Below, one piece after another: positions 10,807-22,850 of a stretch of DNA of 64,000 nt; positions within the stretch are counted from its first letter, which is position 1; each line of letters begins with the position of its first letter. The DNA comes from Cristatella mucedo (lineage: Eukaryota; Bryozoa; Phylactolaemata; Cristatellidae). Location: assembly GCA_009760855.2 (NCBI GenBank), contig WPIO01000026.1, positions 1,056,001-1,120,000 on the forward strand. The letters run 5' to 3'. The translations under genes and the position numbers were made by a program. The notes beneath the pieces are model-generated. The model did no database searches, had not been told where the DNA came from, and saw nothing but the letters and a program-made list of their open reading frames with translations.

Positions 10807-12429
10807 GCCCCCGCCCCCGATCCGCGATATAAGACGCGACCGCCAGACAACGCGACAGTGCCTCGAGTTTTTCTGGAAGGCTCTGACACGAGGAAGACTT
10901 TGGCGTACACCGACGCTTCCAGCTGGAGATTCGCTCGCCATTCCTCGTGCTTGTCACAGCGAGCTCTCGCAGCTCTCACGGTGCTGCTGTCGAGAATAGC
11001 CTCTAAGCGTCGGTTCGAACGATTAGCACGATTAACATCAACAGGACAACTACCGGCACACCTGCGAAAACCGTGCCGCGAGACCGGTTCACGATCGGAT
11101 TCTCGTGGGAAAAGTTGGCGTTGGGTCCGCCGCTGCACGCACCTACGCACCGTCTCCATCCGGCGTAAGCGCCCCGCCTCGGAGAGGCAGGTTCGCCTAT
11201 TGTGGACTTTCGTACTCTCCGGGGCAAGGGTCGGCGAAACGCGGCCGCGGCCGCTCCTACGTGCTACCTACGATTTACAATTGAGGCCATGTTGTCTGCG
11301 CACGGCTTCTTCGCCTTGTGCGACTGCTCGTGCACAAAAGCGTAATCGCACGATTCCAGAAAGAAGCTCCAAAGATAACGGGCGCAAAAAAAGGAGACGC
11401 GTCTGACAAGGACTGCGCTGCAGAAATGTTGCAGCGCGCCAGGTGCGCCGCTGCCGTCTTGGTTGTCAGGCCCGACGTCCAGCTGACAGGTTGCCGCATC
11501 AACGGCCGGCGCGTGCACAGCAGCGTCGAGAGCAGCCGTCTCCATTTTCGCCTAGGACGCTACCTGGACGCTGTGCGCCGCACACTGGCGTACCGAAGAG
11601 GCGGGACAGGGGCTGGCACAAGTCCCAGGGCACTGGATCGGAGGCGCTGGATCGGGGGAAATCAGGCCAAAATGGGCACCCAATACTAGGAGGGAATCAG
11701 TACAGTTCGTCCCCGGGCGCATAGTATCCTAGGAACGCCATCGGTGCCGGGCGACAAGCCTCTTGACGCGGAGTCTTCTAGCGCTCCTTCGATGGGGGCC
11801 ACATCGGCGCCATCGACATCACAGCTTGGCTGCCAGGTGTAATCCGGCCAAATCGTCTGTCGGCAGGGTGCTGCGTGAGGGAAATGCGAATCGCGTCGGC
11901 GCCGGCTGAGATTGAAGCCGCCCCCTGTTGGCTGCACGAATGTCAACGCTTGCTCTGCCGGCATGTGCTGTCAACGAAGGGAGCCCGCTATCTAGAAAAC
12001 GAGCCCAGCAAGGGCTGCGCATTTTACGCGCAGTTTCGTCTGCCTTCCGAAAGCCAAGAATTACCCAGAATTATTCAAGAATGCCGTTGCTATCGCTCAG
12101 CTGGGCGGCTCCCCCCCCCAACCAGCCAACCAACCACAACACAACAAACGAGCGCTCGAGGCCGCTGCGAGTCGGCCGCCGCCGCGTTTCGTGCTCCCAG
12201 TGCGCCCAATCTGCGAGAGAGCGGCGAGCAGGGGCGAGTCTGTAGCACGAAGCCGCTAGCTGGCCGTCAGAGACAGCGTCAGAGCCCGGAAAGGATTTGT
12301 CGGCCACTGCAGCGCCACAGGCGGCTGCAGCTCACGCTACGCCAGCTACGACGAGCGGAGTTCGGATCGGCCCAAGTCGCCGCCACGAGAGCGGGTGACT
12401 AGAATTTGCGTTGTTTGGCCATTGCACCG

Positions 12430-12525
12430 CATCAATGATAACAATAAAACCAATACATTTGCATAGCGCCCTCACAAAAGCTAAATCTCTATCTAGGCAC
12501 TTAATAGATGTGACGTTGTAAAGGA
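12430..12525 (-). mobile_element. LINE A 3'-end fragment
   Basis: The complement has the LINE A end order: ...CTTCCTTTACAACG, CATCTATTAAGTGCCTAGATAGAGATTTAG, AGGGCGCTATGC, then TTATTGTTATC. It is diverged from the hairpin consensus. Confidence 0.6.
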
Positions 12526-13153
12526 AGCACGGCCAAATGATGAGTGGGTGGCAGCATTCGCAATGTCATCAAGCATGACACAGTTGGATGCGACGCGAAA
12601 GGCATTGGCGGGTTGGTGAGGGAAACGCGCCGACGCTATGCACTTACGGCCGTCGGATCGCTTTAGGAAAGGCACGGGCATGCGCCGCGCCACCGGCGGC
12701 CCGCTCGTGCCGAACTCGTAGCGGGCTCGCGCGCAAGCGAGAAAGCTCGGGTTGGGGCTTGGCCGGAAACTAGCACGTGCGGCTTACATCGCTGACCTCG
12801 ACAGGCCCTGCCGCGTCAGGCCGCGGTATAGGACTCGACTGCTCGGCGGCGCCCTCGCGGATGCCGAAGGCCGCGCGCGGCGACGCCGCCGCCGCCGCAG
12901 GCCGTGCGAGTCATCCTGTGCCGAGAAGGAGAGAAGAACTGAGAAGGAGAGAGAAGGAAGGAGGGAGAAGGAAGGAGGGAGAAGGAAGAGGAGAGAAGGA
13001 AGGTGAGAGAAGGCTGCCTCGTCACTCGGCGACGAGCCGCCGCCCTCGCGGGGGCCACGCTCGTCTGCCCAGCGTTCTCCTCCTCGCCACGCCGAAACGA
13101 GCGACGACGACGACGGGCCGCGCGAGCGAGCGCGCTCTCGGCGAGCCACTTAC

Positions 13154-13502
13154 CGGCCGGTATGCGCGGAGGCATCTCCGCGATCCCTATGCACGTCATG
13201 CGCCGCAGGCTGCCGGTCTGGTTTAGCGGCGGCGCGCGGTGATAGTTGGGGCCGCGGCCCACGAGCAGCGACTGCAGACGGTGGGCGTGCTGCGCCACGA
13301 GCCACGAGTGCGCCGCTCGATCCGAGGCCAGAGGGCCGCAGTGGCAGTGCTCGGAGCAGGCCTCGACGCCGCCGCCGGCCGCCGCCGCCGCCGGCAGCAG
13401 CATCAGCAGCGGCAGCAGCTGCAGCAGCGGCGGCGGCGGCGGCGACGAGCCGGCGAAGGCGACGAACGGCCGACGCTGGCGACGGGGCGCCGACGGCGCC
13501 AT
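13154..13502 (-). CDS. LRR receptor-like gene, exon 1 (signal peptide and LRR N-cap)
   Basis: The ATG at 13502 starts MAPSAPRRQRR, followed by a hydrophobic leucine/alanine core (PLLQLLPLLMLLPAAAAA) typical of a signal peptide. Then comes a C-x3-C-x-C cluster (CSEHCHC) and, about 48 residues later, MTCIGIAEMPPRIPA. This is the final cysteine and IPxxIP-like end of an LRR N-terminal cap. The exon ends at a consensus donor (GCCG, then GTAAGT) in phase 1. A reading frame continues upstream but only from a GTG, so 13502 is preferred. The usual cap has about six residues between the third and fourth cysteines; here there is a long insert with an NQT glycosylation site. Neighbouring LRR exons on the same strand support a secreted or cell-surface LRR protein, possibly an LGR-type hormone receptor. 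Confidence 0.68.
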
Positions 13503-14444
13503 TCCGACTGCCGCGCCGACGGCTCGACCGAGCGAGCGAGCGAGCACGGGCCTCGCCGCCGAGCGAGCAGGACGCGCCCGACGCGGCCGAGCCGCTGGCT
13601 CCGGCCGCGGATGCGAGAGCTTGGCGGCGGCGGCGGCTGCACCGATGGCCGCGCGCAGCTGAACGGCCGGCCCGGTGACTGCCGACGGCGGCGGCCGAGG
13701 CGAGAGCGCCGTCGATGGACGCAGCGTCGGCGGCGGCGGCGTCGGCGGCGGTCGACTGCCGCGGCAACGGGCGACGGTGCGAAGTGGGCTGGCGGCAGTG
13801 CTGCGGTCGGGTCGCGAGACCGCACTCGACCCCTAACCTGCGCGGGAAAGAAGTCGGCCGTGCACCGTGGCGCAGCGGCTGACTCGCTAGCCGAAGAGCT
13901 CGCCGGCCGCCCAGGAATGCCGGCATTAACGCTGCGCCGCTGCGGCGGCGCCGGCAGCACTCGACGCGAACGCTCGGGCGCCCTTTCTCTTACCCGCTCT
14001 GGCCACCGCTGGGGAGCTGCTCTCTCTTTCTCACACACACTCACTCACTCACTGCAGCCCGCTTTCGCCGCGCCCACATGACGATTCGTGGACGGACGGC
14101 GGCCGCGACTGGAGGGGCTGGCGCTTCGCGAAGCGGCTCCGATGTCCGGAAGCCGCCGATCCGCCTGACGGCAAACCTTGATGCGGAACGACACAAGCGC
14201 CTGGCAGTCACCCAAGCGGGGTGGGGGCCGGCTCGCTCGCTCGCTCGGGGCCGATCAGATCTCCGACCGGGCGGCGGCGGCAACGCCAGCTGCGAGCTTG
14301 CCCCTCGCACTCGCCTCCGCCGAGATCGTCTCGGCCTGCGGCCTTAATTGGCTTACTTTGACAGAGCTCGCTCGGGTCGTCGGCGCGTCAGACGCGAGAT
14401 AACCGAAGACGTTGCCGCCGACGCGCCGCCGCCGCTGCTCGGAG

Positions 14445-14446
<2 letters not shown>

Positions 14447-14539
<93 letters not shown>
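14447..14539. repeat. (GA)n microsatellite about 0.95 kb upstream of LRR exon 1
   Basis: A pure GA run of about 92 bp in the CpG island. It may matter for promoter chromatin (GAGA-type sites are known in arthropods), but that is inference. Confidence 0.95.
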
Positions 14540-14543
<4 letters not shown>

Positions 14544-15252
14544 CGGAGCTGGAGGCGCGCCGACCGAGTCGCCGGCCGCTCGAAGAATTGCGGCGGCGGC
14601 GGAAGCAGCAGCGGAAGCAGCAGCGGACTAACGGTGGCGGCCGTGGCTCACCCGCCGCCGGCGCCGCGCTCGAAAGCCGCGACGGTCGCGATTTATTTCG
14701 CACAGCCGCTCCCGCCATTTCACCGCGACCGCCGCCGCCGCACGGCTGCTCGCCGGGCTGCGGTCGCGGTCTCCTCCGCCGGCCCCGCGCGACTGCTCGC
14801 TCGGGCCGCGCCACGTTACTCTGCTTCCGATGCAACGAAGGAGAGCTTCGTCGCTCGCCACTTGCCGCCGCTGGCTCCTGTGTGCGCTCGACCGCGGCGC
14901 AGCCGCCGCCGACGGTGGGCGCGCGACGCGACGCGATTCGCCGCGTCCAGTTTCAACGACACCGCACGAAACGAAACGAAACGACTTCGGGCCGGAGATC
15001 GAGTGCTGCCCGTCTGCCGGCGCTCGCTTCTCTCGGACGAGACGCCGCCGTCTCCGCCGGCGTCAGTGGTGGCAGCGTCTGTCGGCGTGGTGACCGGTCA
15101 ATCCGAGGGATGGCTGACGTTTCGGCGGAGAACATTTCAGCGAGAACGCTTCGGCGCGTTCGATGCGGCACTCTTCGCATTGATACAGTTTGAAGTGGAC
15201 GCGCGACGCTAACTCCCGGAGAACTACCTCTCAAGAAGTTTATTTTTAAGCA

Positions 15253-16325
15253 TTATAATAATATTAATAATACGCTTGATAAAGCGCCCTCAGAGAACTC
15301 AATCTCTGTCTAGGCGCTTTACATTTGCTGCAAAGGGAAACGCGATTGAATGGTGAGTAATATCATGCTTGATAAACAGCATGAATAAAATGGTTAGAGG
15401 TGACATGCGCAGGGTCAGCATGCAAGTGTGGTTAGTGGCAATATGCACAGTGTCAGCACGCATAAGCACATGAAGGACGAATCACAGGGACCCACTAAAT
15501 GCTGTCCTAAATAGGTGTGTTTTTAAGTTCTTTTTAAATGTGGTCAAGTCAGGGGATGTTCTGACGCAAGTCGGGAGTGAGTTCCAGGCTTCGAGAGCAT
15601 ACGAACTAAATACATGGTCTCCAAAAGATTTGAGGTTTGTACGAGGTATTGGTAAACTGTTGGATTCCGAAAAGCGGGTGGTAGGATGCTTGGCCTGGTG
15701 AGGGAGTAGATCTGAGAGATAGGCTGGAGCCAAAGAATGAAGTGACCTAAAAGTGAGCGAAAAAACCTTGAAGTCGATTCATTGTTTGACTGGTTGCCAG
15801 TAAAGGTGGGCGAGAAGTGGTGTGATGTGGCATCTGCGACGCTCACGACAGACAAGCCTAGCTGCAGAGTTTTGCACCAGCTGTAATCGCCTGATTGCAC
15901 ATGCCGGTAGGCCAGCAAGTAGCGAGTTGCAGAAGTCAAGACGGAATGTCACGAATGCATGGACCAACTTGGACGTGGTATCCTTATCTAAACAAGCCCA
16001 AATTTTAGCAATGTTATGTAGCTGAAAGTAGGGAGATTTGATTGTGGAGCTGATGTGGTCGTCTAACGAGAGGTCACTTTGGAACATGACGCCTAGATTT
16101 CGAGCTGATTCAACAGGAGATATGCTGGCCGAGCCACTTTTGAGAGTCAGCCTTTCCATTTTCTGAATCATGGTGTGTTTGCAGATAACTAGTAAGTTAG
16201 TTTTATCATCGTTTAGTTTTAGAAAATTTACTGCTATCCATGTGCGGATATCATCAATACATGCAGCAAGTGAGTTGAGAGAATCCGAGCAAGCGAATGG
16301 TGATTCTGCACAAAGCGGCAGCAAG
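15253..16325 (-). mobile_element. LINE A, 5'-truncated copy with RT C-terminus
   Basis: This is the best reference copy of the family. On the minus strand, codons from 16324 encode the C-terminal part of a CR1/L2-like reverse transcriptase. Visible blocks include NFLKLNDDKTNLL, ARNLGVMFQSDLSLDDH, LDFCNSLLAGLP, LQLVQNSAARLVC and, after 15733, YLSDLL and ALEAWNSLPTCVR. A single in-frame TGA at 15779 interrupts an otherwise continuous frame to 15482. After the stop come the 3' UTR and the terminal hairpin CTTGATAAAGCGCCC...GGCGCTTTACATT (plus-strand view), with an AAT-rich tail. The break at 16325 inside the RT indicates the 5' truncation usual for LINEs. Confidence 0.9.
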
Positions 16326-17290
16326 GATTGGTAAATTAAATGAGCCTTGATCCGTGCCTTGAGATTTCAAGCACGACGGTGTCCACACTAGCTTGCATGC
16401 ATGCGTGTAACGATAGACTGCTCTTTTACTTCGGTCGCCCTCTATTCAGCTGCCGGTGCCTTTGCACTGCTGACGTTAACGCTGCCGTAACTGTTGACTT
16501 TTACTTTGCTGGTTGCCCCGGAGCAGTGCTTATGATTTTACTCAGCATCCCAAAGATATCATAGCCTCATCCGTGGAACCTCACGTGACCAGGAAAAAGC
16601 CGTGCTGAGCGACGATGCGTTGGGGCCTTATTGTGCATAACCTGAATAGGCGGTTCAGCGTGCGCAAGGAGGTTAAGCAGAAGATAAACATCCTGCTGCA
16701 TCGCGTGAAAGATTTGTCGCAACCCCCTAGCCACGAGTTGTCAGACGACAAAGAAATGCTCGCCAATTGTGGTTTTTAGTTGGCAAGCTACCTGTGTGCG
16801 AAAGAGCGCACGTGAAATTCACTCGACCTTTGATAGTTTCCGGAACAGCCTTGCGTCCTCTGGTCCCCTGGTTTACGGCTGAAATAAAGAAAGCAGGGAA
16901 TACTAAGCGTGAGCTCTAAAAGACAGCCAAAACTTCGGGACTCATAGTAAAACCCCTTGGAATCTGAGGATTATTGTAGGTCATATTAATACATTTTAGG
17001 TAAGGCTGAGTGCATGTTCCATAAAGAGATAGTCGAATCGCAGACAAATAACTCTACAATTGCTACTGTTCACTATCGACCAGCCTCCTAACCGCTCGCA
17101 AGCAAGAATATATAAATAATGTATATAATAAATAAACAATAAACAAATACTGCCCGGCGATTCCGATGGTGGCTTAACAGAAGAGCACTTCTCCAAATTC
17201 ATCGCGTAGGGGAAATAAAAACTTATTAGAACTCTACCCCCTCACTACCGTCCCTTCAGGAGTGCATTCTCACCATCGCCGCCGTGTTCA
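16326..17290. other. Intergenic, nothing recognised
   Basis: Moderately AT-rich unique sequence without a recognisable domain, RNA or repeat. Confidence 0.5.
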
Positions 17291-17296
17291 TATTCT

Positions 17297-17411
<115 letters not shown>

Positions 17412-17904
17412 TATCATATTAGTACATTCGCCGTTCAAATTCGCCGCATTCATATTCTCTCGCCTCTTTCTTCTCTCGTCTTCAATTCTCTACTGAGCTC
17501 TAAAACCCCGAATCGACTTCAAGATCCTTTAGGTCAAGACTAATGAATCACTTCACTTGCTCACGTGCTTGCCTAGCCAGTAGCGAAGCCAGGATTTTCA
17601 TCTAAATGGCACACGAATTGCAAACCAATTTTATGTAGGGGTAAGACCCGCGCAATTTTCACGCGGTAAGGGCTAGACCCACAACTTATGAACGCACTTA
17701 ACAAATAATCATAGTGTTAATTCAACACGAACTCGGCTGTTGGTCATCGAGTGAAATTACAACACAATGTCGTCGTTGGTGAGGGTCGGTAGACGTAGGA
17801 ACAGGTCACTGCTCCGCTTTAGGAGGGGGTAAATGCTCCCTACCCTTTGGCACCGCCACTGAGCCTACCTATCCAATTTCATTGCTCCTCCGAGATCTCT
17901 CGCA

Positions 17905-18045
17905 CCACCCAAGTTAGGTAAGGTGCTCGCTCTTCGCTACCCAGTTTGTGGATTCGAGTCCTGCATCAGGCCATCCTGTATTGCCGGCTGCAAGCGGGGC
18001 GATGGCCGCTAAGGGTCGTGATGGCACACTAGGTAGCGCACAAAT
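17905..18045 (+). mobile_element. tRNA-derived SINE (type T), diverged
   Basis: 'gttaggtaaggtgctcgctcttcgct', B box 'gtggattcgagtcctgca', then 'ttgccggctgcaagcggggcgatggccgctaa'. This is the type T order. It faces the copy at 18140-18310 tail to tail. Confidence 0.65.
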
Positions 18046-18139
18046 GAAAATCCATAACACAGTTTTCTTTAGAGGCGACCTCGGAGCTCTCGTCTCTTAC
18101 GACACGCTTGACAAACATACTAGCTGTGTTAGCAACCTC

Positions 18140-18310
18140 TTTTGTATAGCGGCAGAAGAAGAGACTTGACGGCCATCACCAGCTCTTGCAGCGGCAACAA
18201 AGAATCGCCCACCGCAAGATTATTCGAAACCACGACCTCAGGACCTCGGTCGTGAAGAGCAGCCGCCTTATCTAGGGGGCCAGCACTGCCCAGGGAAGCG
18301 TTAGACGACT
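18140..18310 (-). mobile_element. tRNA-derived SINE (type T), minus orientation
   Basis: The complement reads GATAAGGCGGCTGCTCTTCACGACC..., a diverged B box, and the body CGCTGCAAGAGCTGGTGATGGCCGTCAAGTCTCTTCTGCCGCTATAC, matching the family consensus seen at 6408 and 38355. Confidence 0.7.
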
Positions 18311-18329
18311 GAGTCACCTCCACAATCAA

Positions 18330-19108
18330 GCCTGCCTAACTTTCAGCAGCATAAAAATGCTAAAATTTGGGCTTGTTTAGACAGAGATACCAAATCTAAG
18401 TTGGTCCATGCATTTGTGACATCCCGTCTTGACTTCTGTAGCTCACTGCTTTCCGGTCTACCGGCCTGTACAATCAGGCGCTAACAGCCGGTGCATAACT
18501 CTGCAGCTAGGCTTGTCTGCTGTGAGCGTCGCAGTTGTCACACCGCACCACTTCTCGCCGACCTGCACTGGCTACCAGTCAAGCAACACATCAATTTCAA
18601 GGTTCTGTCACTCACTTTTTTAAGTCCCTTTATTCATTGGCTCCAGCCTGCCTATCAGATCTACTCCTCCACCAGACTAAGCATCGTACCACCTGCTTTT
18701 TGGAATCTGTTTACCTATACCTCATACAAACCTCAAATCCCTTGAAGACCGTGCCTTTAGTTCGTATGCTCCCAAAGCCTGGAACTCACTCCCAACTTCC
18801 ATCACGACATCTCTTGGCTTGACCACATGTAAAAGGAAATTAAACACGCACCTGTTTATCACAGCATTTAGTGGGTCCGCGTGATTCGTCCTTTATGTGC
18901 TTATGCGTGCTGACACTGTGTACGCTACCACTAACCACAATTGCATGCTGACACTGTGCATGTCATCCTTAACCATGTTACTCTTGTTGCTTATCGAGCA
19001 TGCTGCTACTAACCATTCAATCATGCTTCCTTTGCAGCAAATGTAAAGCGCCTAGAAAGAGATTGAGTTCTCTGAATGGGCTCTATCAAGTGTGCTATCA
19101 TTATTAGT
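18330..19108 (+). mobile_element. LINE A 3' portion
   Basis: Plus-strand match to the RT C-terminal region and 3' UTR of the copy at 15253-16325: 'ggtccatgcatttgtgacatcccgtcttgacttctg', '...gcagctaggcttgtctg', 'cctggaactcactccc'. It ends in the hairpin module 'gcgcctagaaagagattgagttctctga' and 'atcattatta'. Several frame breaks. Confidence 0.88.
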
Positions 19109-19109
19109 A

Positions 19110-22100
19110 CTCGCTTGGGTAGATCTAGGCTTCGTAGGCGCATCCAGGATTAAGCCACAGAGGGAGTCACGCTTTGACCTTGTATGGGTCAACAATGCAC
19201 ACCAAACAGCTGAGGAGGAGCGAACGTAGCTCGCTCTTCCCTCGCTCTTCCCTCGCTCGCAACGCCTCTGGGATCCACTGGGATCAAATGTTAGCGATGG
19301 GAGTTGGCTGCTCCTGGCTCGGCCGCTCATTCATTACAGAGGTTTACTTTGAGCGACACGAATAAGGTGGAATTTTTGGTAACTTTAAGTACCCTGTCAA
19401 TGTTCTATTCATGCATTCATGGCGATGCACCGGAAACGGCAAAGTAAGCCTAATCGACTCAAGCTCGTCATCAGTTTGCTACGCGTCCCGTCGCCTCCTC
19501 CCCCCCCCGTGCTCTCGCCCCTACCCACAATGGCTGCCGGCCGCTTGGGTACGTCGATTGGGACGCCGAGTTCGCGATGCCGCTGAAGGAGCGAGCTGAG
19601 TGACTCGTCAGAGAGGGGACATCCGCCCCTCCGGACTTTACGTTTGTTAGCGTTCTCGAGAAATTCGGCCCAACCCACTTTTGTTTGCATACTTATAATT
19701 TACCTGCGTGGACCAACATTTGAGTTTGCTGTGCGTGCAATGCTTAAAATGCTCAACGCAACATTATTGTAATTCGGCTTTGGGCCAAGACGTCCGGTCA
19801 GCCATTTACTAGTCGGCTCGGTAGGGAAGCCGGACGTTTAATTAGATCCTCCGGAAGCGCATCTGTCTTCCACTTCCGGAGGTTAGTGTACGTCGTCGTG
19901 GCTTTCGCTGAGGGCGCAAACGCAAAATAATGCCCCTTGGCTACTATCTTTTAGCTTGGCCACTAACTTAAACATGAGATCACTTGTGAAGTATTCCGTG
20001 ACAAGCAGGATTATGAGGAGCGAAATATGTGCATGCATTTAATTATGCAACCGGATTTATGCGAGTCCTCACTTTTTTGTTGACACTCTGCCATTCGGCA
20101 AGGAATGCGCCAAGCGTCAGCTGCTATTGGCTTGAAATGAGTCTGCCTCTCGTGTCGCCAGCAGCTCCAACCGTAATGTGTAGGTAATTGCTTGCACTTT
20201 CGCTAGTGCTGCTGTTGACTGCGTTGCGTTACAAACGCGGTGTGCGGCTTCCACGTCCGATTAGAAATTGTGCGGCAAACGCAGCGCTCGCATCGGTTAC
20301 TAATCGCAACCGATGCGCAACGAATACTGGTCACGCCGCCTGAATCTATAGTACGGCAAGCAGGTACGCCAGCAGTAGCAGGAACATGGCAGTGACCTTG
20401 ACGTGCCGAGTCATACCTTGACATATTAAGTCCTTATCCATAATGCAGACAAGTCTATTTAACAGCAGCAGACGGTTACAGGCGTACGGCAGCGGCCATG
20501 ATGTACGCCAACGGCTCTGTGGCCTAGAGCTAAAACCAGCTCCAATGCGTTTCGAATCCCCGCTGCTCAACTATCTCAGGGCGCCGGCTTTTTATTAAGC
20601 CTCAGCAATAAACTATTACATAAGCACGAATGATAACTCTCCGCAATAATCCGGCTGGTTTAGCTGATGCCGCCGTTTCAGCTGCTTGTGGCATTTTGAT
20701 GCACACTCATTACCGCTCACTCATTACCGCTAGGCACGTTACCGGAGTTCGGCGAAGTCCGCACACATTGCGCGCATTGTGCGACGGCGACGTGAACTAG
20801 TAAGGTTTACCCGTACATACAATCGATTTCAGGAACTCTATTGATTTTTGTGTGTAGAGTGCTTAATGTGTCGCCTTTTATGGTCTTCAAATTGGTGACC
20901 CCTCGTTGCGGTAAGTTGCACTCGAAGACTAAAAACTGGTTCTCGGTAGGCAATAGCTACCTCTGAAGGCATAGTTCAAGGTTGCAGTCAAAGATAGGGA
21001 TCCTGTTCTAGCAGGCTGTAACTGCCGTTGTAGGGCCCTGTCCAGCGGACGTAGTCCAATGACGTAGTCAGGGAAAGGGGTCTTAGTTATCAGCAGGCTG
21101 TTATCTAGAAGCAACTAGCATGGGATATGGCTTAAACTCGGGCTTTTTTTATCGAGCAGTTGGCCAGTCCTAGTCTCCATTTGGCAGTTTTGCATGTTTA
21201 ATCAGATGAGGAGTCTGAGCAGCAGCATTCTTATGACCAATGGCCTCTCGGCTCCTACAGCCTCTAGCAGAGCCAGCGAGCTTACGGAGCGAAACTGTGA
21301 GAGTTGATCAAGTTGGAGAGTAAATCAAATTATTAAGAATGAAATAGAATGGTGAAGCCAAAGGCAGGTGGATGGCCGTGCAGACGGACGAGGTTGCCTA
21401 GGGGTGGCAAGCAAGTCCTTTGAAGAGGAAGGACGTAGAAATTGCGGCATAGCCAGTGTGGTGACTCAACCCTCAATGTGATTAGACACATCAGAAGTCC
21501 TCAGAAGGCAACCTTCGGGCTGCTGATAAGCGACAAGGGAACAGGGATCAATGTTTGCGTAGCAGCAGTTCTTCAACCCTCCTCCCTAGAAGGCTGGGTT
21601 CGGCAAGTGACTCTGTCAATTCTCTTAAGGTGACAGGTCTCCAGAGCTCTGAAAACCAAGGGCAGGCGCAGCTTGTAGCGCCGATACTAACAATAACCAG
21701 CCATCCTCCGATAAAAGGACTAGCCGGAGGCCAAACTTGACGTCATTCTACCTGCGTCTGAAAATACAGGCGAAATCGCATGGTGCTGTGACATGAAAGA
21801 CACGTCGTACTCTAATTTGTGGCTCTCTCGTCTGGTTGTTTCGATGCAGATTACGGCTGTACGGCTTGCTGTAAGCCGGGGGGGGGGGCTCCCATCGTAA
21901 CCTTTTAAGTCGTGTTGTCACTTCTGGATTTAGGGGAACAATGGAAAATAAGCCGATTTACCAAAGGCTCGTCTTGGGACTGAGGCAAGTGCAGTAAAGT
22001 ATTGGTGACATCCTGGATGCGCTTTCAGGTAGCAATTAGTTTCCAACACTAGATCTTAAATCTGGGTATCATCGAGTGAAAATTTGATATATTAAAATTA

Positions 22101-22120
22101 GTCAGAACATCGCCTTGCTG
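19110..22120. other. Intergenic, about 3 kb of mostly unique sequence
   Basis: No LINE/SINE modules, splice-bounded domain or RNA gene recognised. Short open frames only. It includes a G9-like run at about 21881 and a small duplicated 'cactcattaccgct' at about 20706. Confidence 0.5.
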
Positions 22121-22124
22121 GTTT

Positions 22125-22270
22125 GGCAGCAGTGGTTAAGTTACTCGCCTTTAACGACCGAGGTAAAGAAGAATGTATTTAATGAGGTCGTAGGCTCGAG
22201 CCTCGTGGCGCATGTGAAGCGACTGAGTAGAGAATAAGTTATCTAAAGGCGCGATACAAATGAAGCACAT
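22125..22270 (+). mobile_element. tRNA-derived SINE carrying the LINE A-like tail (type A)
   Basis: The head 'gctggtttggcagcagtggttaag' resembles a tRNA A box, and 'ggtcgtaggctcgagcctcg' a B box. They are followed directly by 'gcatgtgaagcgactgagtagagaataag' and 'ggcgcgatacaaatg', a diverged version of the LINE A terminal hairpin. The same architecture is at 61140-61290. Confidence 0.65.
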
Positions 22271-22384
22271 TTTATTTTTTTAAATATGAAAGTTCCAATA
22301 GAGATTCTTAGTGGTTCCCGAGTTATCTTTAGGAAACCAGATTTGTAATCGTTGACGGTTTAGACCGAATAAAATAATAATACC

Positions 22385-22850
22385 ACCGTGGCCAGCCACG
22401 GCTTGGCTCCTTCGTACCTAGGTGAACTGCTGCACCAGTTTTAGCCTCTTCGCGCCCTCAGGTCCTGTGTGGACAATTAATAAGCTATTCCATTCCTCCG
22501 CTTAAAGACCGTTGGCGACAGAAGCTTATTTATTAGCTCTGCAGGTCCTAGACTGTGGAACTCGCGCCCACAATTCTTACGCAACGACAACTGCTCTCCT
22601 GCTGCCGACTATGGCTCATCCTTTTCAACGGTCCTGAGCTGCTACTTCCATGCTACTAACTACCTCAACTGCTCACCTGACTCTGCTATGCTTCCAACTT
22701 TCTCTTTGTTGCGTGAGATGAAGTCTGTTGGCTACCGAATGCGTACCGGAAGCTGCCCAGGCTGTAAGTGCGCTATACAAAACTTCCCTGCGTAACACCC
22801 ACATAGTCTTTATGGCTTTGTGGAGTTACAGACAAAGATAGATTACATTG
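22385..22850 (+). mobile_element. LINE B 3' end
   Basis: It starts in the RT C-terminal region ('cacggcttggctccttcgtacctaggtgaactgctgcac'). It runs through 'tgctacttccatgctactaactacctcaactgc' and 'gatgaagtctgttggctaccgaatgcgtacc' to the 3' end '...gtggagttacagacaaagatagattacattgcatta'. It is the same family as 38942-41960. Confidence 0.85.

Larger units (their letters stand above)
12780..15230. promoter_or_regulatory. CpG island over the 5' end of the LRR gene
   Basis: Very CpG-dense sequence covers exon 1 and about 1.7 kb upstream of it, including CCG/CGG-rich stretches and a (GA)n array at 14447-14539. Position and composition fit a vertebrate-like or broadly expressed promoter island. I see no definite TATA box. 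Many long open frames here on both strands are Arg/Ala/Pro-biased composition artefacts. Confidence 0.6.

Noticed and set aside
13239-14081. Long plus-strand open frame in the CpG island (280 codons)
   Set aside because: Arg/Ala/Gly-biased translation antisense to the real LRR exon 1; no domain. It arises from GC-rich codons lacking stops.
14348-15212. Long Arg-Glu containing frames across 14.3-15.2 kb
   Set aside because: Made by the (GA)n array and CpG-rich flanks; no conserved motif or splice support.
15482-16324. Host protein-coding gene
   Set aside because: The frame is a LINE reverse-transcriptase C-terminus followed by the LINE A 3' end.
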